Positions 8,696 to 16,720 of a stretch of DNA of 64,000 bases are shown piece after piece; the stretch's first letter is position 1; each line of letters starts with the position of its first letter. Below the pieces are notes generated by a model. That model had not been told where the DNA came from and did not search any database. It saw nothing but the letters and a program-made list of their open reading frames with translations. Origin of the DNA: Roseateles puraquae. Lineage in GTDB: Bacteria; Pseudomonadota; Gammaproteobacteria; Burkholderiales; Burkholderiaceae_C. A program made the position numbers and the translations under genes. Location: positions 992,001 through 1,056,000 of the forward strand of contig NZ_NISI01000001.1 in NCBI RefSeq assembly GCF_002205845.1, written 5' to 3'.

Positions 8696-9385
8696 ATGAC
8701 CTTCCAGAACCCCATCCTCACCGTGGACGTCGTCATCCTGACGCTGGCCGAAGGCCAACTCCAGGTGGCGCTCATGCCCCGCACCGAGGCGCCCTTCGCG
8801 GGCCGCGCCATGCTGCCGGGCGGCTTCGTGCACGGCGACCCGGCCACCGGCAAGGTCGACAAGTCCACCACGCAGGCGGCGCTGCGCATCCTCAAGCACA
8901 AGCTCGCCTTCACCCCGCGGCATCTGGAGCAGGTGTACACGGAATCCGGCCCCACGCGCGACCCACGCGGCTGGTCGGCCAGCGTCATCCACCTCGCATT
9001 GCATGAATACGCGGTGGTCGAGACGCTGGTGGCGGCTGGTCGGGTCAGCCTGCATCCGGTGCATCCGACGCCGCGGCTGCCACCGCTGGCCTTCGATCAC
9101 CGCCACCTGATCGACATCGCGCTGGGCCGCCTCAAGGCCAAGGCGACCTATTCCACGCTGCTGGCTCACCTGCTGCCGCCGGTGTTCCGCCTGTCGGACC
9201 TGCGCCAGGCCTACGAGCTGGTCTGCGGCACGACCGAGAACAAAGCCAACTTCCGCCGCAAGATGCTGGCCGCCGACGCCCTGGAGCCGGCTGACCTGTT
9301 GATCGGCTCCGGCGGCCGTCCGGCCGAGGGTTACCGGCTGCGGGAGGACATCACCTTGATCGAGGGACTGATCAGCGGCGCCTGA
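8696..9385 (+). CDS. nrtR: NUDIX-domain transcriptional repressor, NrtR family
   Basis: This 229-residue protein has an N-terminal Nudix fold and a C-terminal winged helix (about residues 145-229, FRLSDLRQAYELVCG and NKANFRRKML). The Nudix box is degenerate: after MLPGGFVHGDP the expected REUxEE glutamates are replaced within TTQAALRILKHK. It should therefore sense, not hydrolyse, ADP-ribose-type ligands, as in NrtR. It is the last gene of the NAD-salvage operon and is the probable ligand of the palindrome at 6174-6194. That it represses this operon is inferred. Confidence 0.85.
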   Translation: MTFQNPILTVDVVILTLAEGQLQVALMPRTEAPFAGRAMLPGGFVHGDPATGKVDKSTTQAALRILKHKLAFTPRHLEQVYTESGPTRDPRGWSASVIHLALHEYAVVETLVAAGRVSLHPVHPTPRLPPLAFDHRHLIDIALGRLKAKATYSTLLAHLLPPVFRLSDLRQAYELVCGTTENKANFRRKMLAADALEPADLLIGSGGRPAEGYRLREDITLIEGLISGA

Positions 9386-9483
9386 GCCCTGCACTGCCTT
9401 GCCCGCCCAGGGTTCACGGCAGGTGCCCAAAAGTCCGGAAATGGGATACTCGCCCCACTTCACGGAACGACAGGCCACAAAAA

Positions 9484-11031
9484 ATGAAACTGTCTTCCAA
9501 TAACAAGAGACAGTCCATCATGAGCAGAACGATCTCGATGCGGCACACGCTGAGCTACGGCAGTGCCAACCTGCTGGGCAGCGGCGCCCTGGCGATTGCG
9601 GCGGCGTGGCTGCTGTATTTCTACACGACGTTCTGCGGGCTGACGGTGGTGGAGGCCGCCGCCATCTTCTCGCTGGCCAGCATCCTGGACGCGATCAGCA
9701 ACCCCATCATGGGGTACATCAGCGACAACTTCTACAACACCCGGCTGGGCAGGAAGTTCGGGCGGCGACGCTTCTTCATCCTGATCGGCATCCCGCTGGT
9801 GCTGCTGTACCCGCTGATGTGGATCGAGGGCTTCGGCTTCTGGTACTACCTGACCATGTACGCGCTGTTCGAGCTCGTCTACACGTCGATCATGGTGCCG
9901 TACGAGACCCTGGCCACCGAGATGACCGACGACTTCGCGGTGCGCTCCAAGCTCACGGGCTCGAAAGCCATGTTCGGCAAGGTGGCGAATTTCCTGGCCG
10001 CGTTCATCCCGGCGCAGTTGTTCCTGATCTACAGCAAGGAGTCGCCCACGCCCTTCCTGCTGACCGGCATCATCTATGCGCTGATCATGTGCGCGGCGAT
10101 GGCGGCGCTGTACTTCTCGTCGTGGGAGCGGCCCGCGCATGAAGTGGTGCAGGAGCGTGCGGGCAGTCTCTGGCAGGCGCTCAAGAAGCTCGCGGCCGAC
10201 ATGATCTCGACCTTCCATCTCAAGATCTTCCGCAAGCACCTCGGCATGTATCTGCTGGGCTTCGGGGCGGAATGGCTGTTCGCCTCGATCTTCACCTACC
10301 TGATCGTGTTCTGCCTCGGCCAGGACAAGGCAGTCGTGGGCTACCTCAACAGCTTCAGCTCCGTGATGCAGCTGATCTCGACCATGGCCTTCATCGGCCT
10401 GTGCATCAAGTTCGGCTTCGCCCGGCCCTACCGCATCGCGCTGCTGATCGTCTGCGGCAGCGTGCTGGCCTATACGGCGCTGTACTACCTGGGCTGGGAC
10501 AAGCAGACCACCGTCATTGCGCTGTTCGCCATCACGGCCGTGTTCGGCCTGGGCACGGGTGGCGTGTACTACATCCCCTGGACGGTCTACACCTTCCTGG
10601 CCGATGTCGATGAGGTGCTGACCGGGCGACGCCGCGAGGGCATTTATGCCGGCGCCATGACCTTCGCCGGCAAGATCACCCGCTCGGCGGTCGTCTTCGC
10701 CATGGGCTGGGTGCTGGGCCAGTACGGCTTCGTGTCTGGCCAGGCGACCCAGCCGGAGAGCGCGCTCAACGCCATCATCGGCATCTTCACGCTGGGCGTC
10801 ATCGGCCTGGGCCTGGGCGGCATCTACTACACGTACCAGATGAAGCTGGACCGCAAGAACCACGCCATCCTGCTGAAGGAAATCGCCCGCATCAAGGCCG
10901 GGGGCCGCATCGCCGATGCTCCCGCGGAGGCGCGCGCCGTCGCTGAGGAGCTGACCGGCTGGAAGTACGAGCAATGCTGGGGCAACAACCACCTCGCCCC
11001 CGCCGGCTCGGAGGCCCCGGCCCGGGCCTGA
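9484..11031 (+). CDS. MFS sugar:cation symporter, GPH (MelB) family
   Basis: This 515-residue inner-membrane protein has about 12 hydrophobic segments and the GPH-family loop GRKFGRRRFFILIGIP between TM2 and TM3. It also has ISNPIMGYISDNF and VYTSIMVPYETLATEM, typical of glycoside-pentoside-hexuronide:cation symporters. The pectin genes 7 kb upstream make a uronide or oligogalacturonide substrate possible, but the NAD-salvage operon lies between them. ATG 9484 gives the longest form. ATG 9520 (MSRTISM) is equally plausible, and neither start has a strong ribosome-binding site. Confidence 0.82.
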   Translation: MKLSSNNKRQSIMSRTISMRHTLSYGSANLLGSGALAIAAAWLLYFYTTFCGLTVVEAAAIFSLASILDAISNPIMGYISDNFYNTRLGRKFGRRRFFILIGIPLVLLYPLMWIEGFGFWYYLTMYALFELVYTSIMVPYETLATEMTDDFAVRSKLTGSKAMFGKVANFLAAFIPAQLFLIYSKESPTPFLLTGIIYALIMCAAMAALYFSSWERPAHEVVQERAGSLWQALKKLAADMISTFHLKIFRKHLGMYLLGFGAEWLFASIFTYLIVFCLGQDKAVVGYLNSFSSVMQLISTMAFIGLCIKFGFARPYRIALLIVCGSVLAYTALYYLGWDKQTTVIALFAITAVFGLGTGGVYYIPWTVYTFLADVDEVLTGRRREGIYAGAMTFAGKITRSAVVFAMGWVLGQYGFVSGQATQPESALNAIIGIFTLGVIGLGLGGIYYTYQMKLDRKNHAILLKEIARIKAGGRIADAPAEARAVAEELTGWKYEQCWGNNHLAPAGSEAPARA

Positions 11032-11108
11032 CGCGGCAGAACCGACGCCTCGCCGGCGCCGCGGCAAGGTGTTGACGGGCAGGCACCGGGGCCTTCCTAG
11101 AATCGGGC

Positions 11109-12371
11109 ATGTCTCTCCCTGAAGTTCTCACGCCCGGCGTCGCCATCATCGGCGGCGGCCCGGCCGGCCTGATGGCGGCGGAGGTGCTCGCCGCCGCCGG
11201 CCATCCCGTCACCGTCTTCGACGCCAAACCCAGCGTCGGACGCAAGTTCCTGCTGGCCGGCAAAGGCGGCCTCAACCTCACGCATTCCGAAGACTTCGCC
11301 CCCTTCGTGGGCCGCTTCGGTGACCGAGCCGCCCAGATCGAGCCCCTGCTGCGCGGCTTCGACGCCGAACAACTGCGCGCGTGGGCCGAAGGCCTGGGTG
11401 TGAGCACCTTCGTCGGCACCTCGGGCCGCGTGTTCCCTACCGACCTCAAGGCCGCGCCGCTGCTGCGCGCCTGGCTGCACCGACTGCGCGCCGCCGGCGT
11501 TCGATTCTCGATGCGCCATCGCTGGACGGGCTGGAGCGCCGACGGCCACCTCCGCTTCGACACGCCCGAGGGCGAACGGCTCGCCGCGCCGCGCGCCACG
11601 CTGCTGGCACTGGGCGGCGCCTCCTGGCCCCAGCTCGGGTCGGATGGCGCCTGGGAGCCCTGGCTCACTCAACGTGGTGTGGATGTAGCCCCGCTGCAGC
11701 CCGCCAACTGCGGCTTCGACGTCGGCCCGACCGCCGCGCACCCAGGTGCACCGGGTTGGAGCGAGCGATTCGCCACCGAGTTCGCCGGCCAGCCGGTCAA
11801 GCCCGTGGCCCTGGCAACCGAGGGCTTCGAGCGCCGCGCGGGCGAGTTCGTCATCACCGCCAGCGGCATCGAGGGCTCGCTCGTCTACGCCGCCAGCCGC
11901 GCGCTGCGCGAGCAGATCAACCGCCACGGCCAGGCCACGCTGCATCTGGACCTGCTGCCCCAGCTCAGCGCCGAGCGCGTCCTCGCCGAGGTGAAGCATC
12001 CCCGGGGCAGCCGTTCGCTGTCCTCACACCTGAAGAGCCGGCTGCACCTGAGCCCGCTCAAGCTCGGCCTGCTGCACGAACAGCTGACCCGCGAGCAGAT
12101 GCTGGATGCCACCGCGCTCGCTACCGCCCTCAAGCAACTCCCACTGACCCTCCACGCGCCCCGCCCTGTGGCCGAGGCCATCAGCACCGCCGGCGGCGTG
12201 CGCTTCGAGGCGCTGACCGACGCCCTGATGCTGCGCGCGCTGCCCGGCGTGTTCGTCGCGGGCGAGATGCTCGACTGGGAGGCGCCCACCGGGGGGTATC
12301 TGCTGACGGCGAGCATGGCATGCGGCAAGGCAGCCGCTCTGGGTGTCTGCCGTTGGCTTGAGCTCGGATAA
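11109..12371 (+). CDS. NAD(P)/FAD-dependent oxidoreductase, HI0933/YhiN-like flavoprotein
   Basis: This 420-residue protein has an N-terminal FAD-binding GGGPAGLMAAEVLA motif, then GRKFLLAGKGGLNLTH, LGGASWPQLGSDG and the C-terminal FAD signature AGEMLDWEAPTGGYLL. These match the HI0933-like family, specifically the TIGR03862-type branch, whose biochemical reaction is not established. It is monocistronic by layout, with 77 bp upstream and 200 bp downstream free of genes. Confidence 0.85.
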   Translation: MSLPEVLTPGVAIIGGGPAGLMAAEVLAAAGHPVTVFDAKPSVGRKFLLAGKGGLNLTHSEDFAPFVGRFGDRAAQIEPLLRGFDAEQLRAWAEGLGVSTFVGTSGRVFPTDLKAAPLLRAWLHRLRAAGVRFSMRHRWTGWSADGHLRFDTPEGERLAAPRATLLALGGASWPQLGSDGAWEPWLTQRGVDVAPLQPANCGFDVGPTAAHPGAPGWSERFATEFAGQPVKPVALATEGFERRAGEFVITASGIEGSLVYAASRALREQINRHGQATLHLDLLPQLSAERVLAEVKHPRGSRSLSSHLKSRLHLSPLKLGLLHEQLTREQMLDATALATALKQLPLTLHAPRPVAEAISTAGGVRFEALTDALMLRALPGVFVAGEMLDWEAPTGGYLLTASMACGKAAALGVCRWLELG

Positions 12372-12571
12372 GGCTGTCAACCCTTCCACCGGCCCGGGCA
12401 GGCTTGGCAGCATCATCCATGGACGCGGGCAAGAACATTCCGATGTAAAAGCGAGGCTGGCAACGGCCGGCCCGCCGATCAAGCATTCAACCCTGCGTTG
12501 AGCCGGGCTTTCCCCGGCGCGGCAACGGTTGGACTGCGCGGAAATCCACCTGCGAGACAAGGACGAACGCC

Positions 12572-14410
12572 ATGGAAGTCATCGAAGTCGTTCGGCTCGC
12601 CGCAGCCTTGTCATCGGGGATGATCGGCGCGCTCTACCTGCTCGTCTGGCGCCACCTGCGGCTGTCATGGGCCGCGTTCTATGCGGCAGCGTTCCTGCTC
12701 ATGACGATCAGCGTGTCCTTCGACACGTACATCCAACCCAGCGGGGACCGTCCCAACCCCATCTCCACAGGGCTGGCGCAATTCACGGCGTGGTTCATGG
12801 TGCTGGCAATGAACCGATTCGGCTCGATCCCGCCGCGGGTGGGCCGTGTGATCTCCATCGCGGTCGGACTGATGGCGGTCGTGATCACCGGGCTTGCAAT
12901 CCTGGAGCGCATCCCACGGATTGCCGCCTTCGGCGCCATCGCCGCCGTGTCCATCCTGATGACGATCCAGGCGCTCTTCGCCTTTCGGCACGAGCACGCC
13001 AAGGGATTCGGGCTCGTGGTGATCGCGATGCTCATCTATCCATTGGCCATGGCCGCGGCCGCGTCGGGCGTCATGCCGCTGCCATCGCTGCGGTACGCGG
13101 GCATCGTGCCAGCGGTACTGACCGGCATGAGCGTCCTGACGACCGGCCTGTTGCGTGCGCAGCACCGCAGCGAGAGCGCCGAGCGCGAACTGCGCGCCCT
13201 CAATGAGTCACTGGAGCATCGGGTCGCGCAGCGCACGGATGAGCTGCGGGAGGCGATCAAGCGGCTTGATGCCGCCAACCAGGAACTGACGACGCTCAAC
13301 GCGTCGCGTACGCGCTTGATGGCGAGTGCGTGCCACGACTTGCGCCAGCCCGCGCATGCGCTGGGTATGTTGGCCGAAGTGGCTCTGCAGAAGGTGCCGG
13401 AAACGGCCCGGCAACCGATCGAGGACATCCGTCAATGCAGCACCTCGCTCAGCAACATGCTGGACATGCTGCTGGACATGACCCAGCTGGAAGCGGACCG
13501 CTACAAGCCGTCCCGCCAAGCCGTGCGGCTGGAGGACCTGCTCAATGAATTGCATCTGCAGTTCGCGCCGCAGGCTCAACGCAAGGGGCTGGCGTTCTCG
13601 GTCGATACAACCACGGCTGGCGTTGAATCTGATCCGCATCTGTTGCGTCGAATTCTGCTGAACCTCGTCTCCAACGGCATCAAGTACACCTCCGTCGGGT
13701 TCGTCCACGTGTCTGTGCAAGATGAGGGTCACCAACTGAAAGTACAGGTCAGCGATTCGGGGCCGGGCATCCCGGACGACAAGGTGGACAGCGTGTTTGC
13801 CGACTTTGTCCGGCTGGACACGGCGCAAGGCATCCATGGGCTGGGCATCGGCCTGCCCATCGTGAAGCGCGCCGCCGCGTTGCTCGGGCATGAGCTGCAG
13901 CTGCATTCGCAGGTCGGCCAGGGCACCACCTTCACTCTGATCTTGCCCAGCGCTATCGTTCCAACGCAGGCGCCAGAAGCCGCACCGACGACAGCCGGTC
14001 AAGGGCAGTTGATCGGCATCGTGGAGAACGACGAAATGATCCTGACCGCGGTTTCCCAGTTGCTGGAAGGGCGGGGCTTCCAGGTCGCGTCCGCCCGAAA
14101 TGCGCTCGAACTACAAGAATCGCTTGCACGCCGGGGCAGTCCGTCGCCGGATCTGCTGATCTCAGACCTGCATCTGGGACGCGATCAAAACGGCATGGAT
14201 TTGATTGGCGGCCTGAAGCAAAGCGCGCACTGGCAGCGAACAGCGTTTGTCCTCGTCACTGGCGACCTGGATGCCGAAGTCGCCACACAGGCATCGACGC
14301 TGGGCGTAGCCGTGGCCTACAAGCCTGTGCAGCCTCGCAAGCTGCTGGCACTGATGGACGCCCTGCTGAAGCGTTCGATCGGGTCAGGGGCAATGCCGGC
14401 GAGCGCTTGA
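12572..14410 (+). CDS. membrane hybrid sensor histidine kinase / response regulator
   Basis: This is a 612-residue protein. Residues 8-195 contain six or seven hydrophobic segments with no large periplasmic domain, resembling 7TM-type input modules. A coiled coil follows (about 197-245), then a HisKA domain with the phospho-acceptor His255 in CHDLRQPAHALGM. The HATPase domain has LLNLVSNGIKYT (N box) and VSDSGPGIPDDK (G1), and GLGIGLPIVKR (G2). A C-terminal receiver starts near residue 482 with the acidic pocket ENDE and the phospho-acceptor Asp in LISDLHLG near 532. The signal is unknown. No cognate regulator gene adjoins it. Confidence 0.9.
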   Translation: MEVIEVVRLAAALSSGMIGALYLLVWRHLRLSWAAFYAAAFLLMTISVSFDTYIQPSGDRPNPISTGLAQFTAWFMVLAMNRFGSIPPRVGRVISIAVGLMAVVITGLAILERIPRIAAFGAIAAVSILMTIQALFAFRHEHAKGFGLVVIAMLIYPLAMAAAASGVMPLPSLRYAGIVPAVLTGMSVLTTGLLRAQHRSESAERELRALNESLEHRVAQRTDELREAIKRLDAANQELTTLNASRTRLMASACHDLRQPAHALGMLAEVALQKVPETARQPIEDIRQCSTSLSNMLDMLLDMTQLEADRYKPSRQAVRLEDLLNELHLQFAPQAQRKGLAFSVDTTTAGVESDPHLLRRILLNLVSNGIKYTSVGFVHVSVQDEGHQLKVQVSDSGPGIPDDKVDSVFADFVRLDTAQGIHGLGIGLPIVKRAAALLGHELQLHSQVGQGTTFTLILPSAIVPTQAPEAAPTTAGQGQLIGIVENDEMILTAVSQLLEGRGFQVASARNALELQESLARRGSPSPDLLISDLHLGRDQNGMDLIGGLKQSAHWQRTAFVLVTGDLDAEVATQASTLGVAVAYKPVQPRKLLALMDALLKRSIGSGAMPASA

Positions 14411-14718
14411 CGCGCGGCTCGACAAACGACCGAGTCGGCAACGTGCATGGCGACACAGCGCAGGCGCAGGCGCAGGCGCATTGGATCGAGCTCAACAGCA
14501 CCGATGGCATGAGCTTGCCGGCGCCCACTGCCCGAGCAGCCAGCGGCCCCGCCGCGGCACAGGGCCTGTTGCCCTGGTGAAGCGCCTGACGGAGGCCACA
14601 GGCGTCACATCCGGTTGCAACTCGGGGTGGCGACGTCCCTTGCTCCAGCGTCGCGACGCGGCGAGTGCGCCACGGAGTGCTTCCTAGACTGACGCGTCTT
14701 GACCCACATGATCCGTTG
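14411..14718. other. 308-bp intergenic region without a supported gene
   Basis: The stretch between the sensor kinase and the PEP-CTERM gene has no open frame with family resemblance or a good ribosome-binding site. It contains a short direct repeat of AGGCGC units (GCGCAGGCGC... at 14458-14480), about four copies, too short to be more than replication slippage. Promoter elements for the downstream gene were not recognisable. Confidence 0.5.
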
Positions 14719-15729
14719 ATGCGCCTGCCTCATGCTTCCGCCCTGGCCCTGAGCCTGCTTGCCCTGACCCTGCCCGCCGCTGCGCAGACCACGCTGCCCG
14801 GGCTGACGCTGGGCACGCCCGATCCATCGTCCTTCTACGGTGCATTGCTCAACCAGTGGTATGCGTCGGCGGCCCAGGTCAGCGCCGGCACCATGATCGA
14901 CGGCCTGCCGACGCAGGCAGGCAGCTTCACGATGTTCCCGGCACCCAGCGCGCTTGCGGCCCGTGTCGAGTCCAGCCAGACGCAAGACGGCAAGTCGGCG
15001 GCCGCACTCGGCAAGCTGACGGCCACCACGCTCGGTGCCTCCGCCACGGCCATCGCCCCGCTGGACCCGAAGGCCACCGGCATGGCGTCTGTCGGCTATT
15101 CGATGATGTCCTACTGGGCCGTGCTGGACCAGGATGCCACCGTGCACTTCAGCCTGCCGCTCGAGGGTCGCCTGACCACCACCGGCAGCCTCGCCACCGG
15201 CTCCGATGCCAGCCTCGCCGGCGTCGTCGCCTGGGCCTATGGCTCCGAGGTCAACCCCACCAGCGCCAGCCAGGCGGCGCTGTTCGCCAACGCCGGCATC
15301 GACGTGAATGCCGAAGGTGAGACCCTGCTGCGGCAACTCGCCACGGTGCAGCCCAGCAGCCAGACCCATCTCGCCGTATTCGGCGCGCAGGCGGACACCT
15401 CTCGCACCTGGGTGGACGTGAACAGCACGCTGGACGTCACGGCCCAAGGCACCCGCATCGACTGCACCACGCCGGTCCCGGCACCGCTCACGCCGATCTG
15501 CGGCCGCTACTTCTACTTCATGAACGTGGCTCTGTTCACCGGCGCCCAGAACGGCGCTTCGGCTGACTTCTCGCACACCTTGAATGTGGCCACCTACAGC
15601 ATCAACGGCGGCCCTGCCCAGGCCTTCAACGCCGTGTCCGCGGTGCCTGAGCCCACCTCGGACCTGTTGTTCGCCCTGGGGCTGGCCGGCCTGTCGGCAT
15701 GGCGCTGGGCGCGTCGCACGCGGCGCTGA
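14719..15729 (+). CDS. PEP-CTERM sorting domain-containing secreted protein
   Basis: The protein has 336 residues. The start ATG 14719 is chosen because it gives a clean signal peptide (RLPHASALALSLLALTLPAAAQ). The C-terminus has the exosortase-type tripartite signal: VPEPTS, a hydrophobic helix (DLLFALGLAGLSAW) and a basic tail (RWARRTRR). The body is Ala/Thr/Ser-rich without a recognised enzyme motif, so the function is unknown. Such proteins are transferred to the envelope by EpsH/exosortase, and no exosortase gene is in this window. Confidence 0.85.
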   Translation: MRLPHASALALSLLALTLPAAAQTTLPGLTLGTPDPSSFYGALLNQWYASAAQVSAGTMIDGLPTQAGSFTMFPAPSALAARVESSQTQDGKSAAALGKLTATTLGASATAIAPLDPKATGMASVGYSMMSYWAVLDQDATVHFSLPLEGRLTTTGSLATGSDASLAGVVAWAYGSEVNPTSASQAALFANAGIDVNAEGETLLRQLATVQPSSQTHLAVFGAQADTSRTWVDVNSTLDVTAQGTRIDCTTPVPAPLTPICGRYFYFMNVALFTGAQNGASADFSHTLNVATYSINGGPAQAFNAVSAVPEPTSDLLFALGLAGLSAWRWARRTRR

Positions 15730-15879
15730 TCGTCACTCGCGTCGCCGCGCCGGGCCGCTGACCCGGGGCCACGCCATGTGCGCGGACGGTGGGGAATCGA
15801 GTCAGACCCTGCCCCGCCACACCCACCGAGGGCCCTAGACTCCGCCACCGCACTCTTCCTGCAAGGCGAACCACCCCCG

Positions 15880-16641
15880 ATGCGACGGCGTGACCTGCTG
15901 CTCTCGATGCTGGCCCTGCCAGCAGCCGCAGGCATGGCAAAGACCCGCACCGTGGTCATCGGCGCCGAGGACGACTGGTACCCCTACTCCGCCGAGGTGA
16001 ACGGCCGGCCCGAAGGCATCACCGTCGAACTGGTGACAGCGGCCTTCCGCGCGATCGGCGTGGAGGTGCGGCTGGAGTCGGTGCCTTATGTGCGCTGCAT
16101 GGCCCAGACGCGCACCGGCAGCCTGGTCGCCTGCTTCAACACCACACGCACCGTTCAGATCGAGAACGACTACGCCTGGCCGGCGCGGCCGATGTTCGAG
16201 GAGCGATTCCTGATCTGGGCCCTGGCCGACGCACCGACCCCGCGCGCCGGTGGCTTGCAGGTGCGCGACCTCGAAGGCCAGCCGGTCGCCGTGACCCGCG
16301 GCTACGAGTACGGCAGCGAGTTCGACGGCAATACGCGCATCCAGCGCGTGGTCACCAGCCACGACGAGAACAACTTCCGCCTGCTGCTGCGTGGCCGGGC
16401 GGCGTATACGTTGGCCCCGGACATCAACGCCCGGCTGCTGTTCAAGCGGCAGCCCGACCTCGCCGGCAAGTTCAAGGTGGTGGGCCAGCTCAGCGCTTTC
16501 GGCATCTACACCGCCTTCTCGCGGCGGCACCCGCAGTCCGCCGAGATGCTCGCAGCCTTCGACGAAGGCATGAAAATCATCCAGGCCAACGGCACGGCCC
16601 GGGCCATCCATGAGCGCTGGCGCCAGCGCGCCGCGCCCTGA
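15880..16641 (+). CDS. periplasmic substrate-binding protein, ABC type (SBP family 3)
   Basis: This 253-residue protein starts at ATG 15880 with a signal peptide MRRRDLLLSMLALPAAAGMA, whose RRRDLL could be a Tat motif. The body follows family-3 solute-binding proteins: DDWYPYSAEVNGRPEGITVELVTAAFRAIGVEV at the start and the C-terminal EGMKIIQANGTARAIHERW. No ABC permease or ATPase gene lies nearby, so it is an orphan binding protein, and its ligand (amino acid-like by family) is unknown. Confidence 0.8.
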   Translation: MRRRDLLLSMLALPAAAGMAKTRTVVIGAEDDWYPYSAEVNGRPEGITVELVTAAFRAIGVEVRLESVPYVRCMAQTRTGSLVACFNTTRTVQIENDYAWPARPMFEERFLIWALADAPTPRAGGLQVRDLEGQPVAVTRGYEYGSEFDGNTRIQRVVTSHDENNFRLLLRGRAAYTLAPDINARLLFKRQPDLAGKFKVVGQLSAFGIYTAFSRRHPQSAEMLAAFDEGMKIIQANGTARAIHERWRQRAAP

Positions 16642-16696
16642 GGCGGCCTTCCGGCCACGTCTGCTTTGGCAGAATGCGGGCCTCGCGTAACAACCA

Positions 16697-16720
16697 GGGC
16701 GCCGTCAGGAGGCGCCCTTT
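16697..16720 (+). promoter_or_regulatory. hairpin enclosing the tex ribosome-binding site
   Basis: GGGCGCC (16697-16703) and GGCGCCC (16711-16717) form a perfect 7-bp stem with loop GTCAGGA, followed by TTTGTGTTTG. The Shine-Dalgarno AGGAGG (16707-16712) lies half in the loop and half in the right arm, 8 nt before the GTG start. The structure could be read as a terminator of the upstream gene or as a hairpin that limits tex translation. Confidence 0.6.

Noticed and set aside
9478-9500. KdgR box (AATGAAAC-type) ahead of the GPH transporter
   Set aside because: AAAATGAAAC occurs but the matching half GTTTCA is missing, and the ATG itself lies in it. The similarity is probably chance.
14458-14480. 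CRISPR-like or functional tandem repeat
   Set aside because: Only about four 6-bp units without spacers. No CRISPR array or cas gene was found anywhere in the window.
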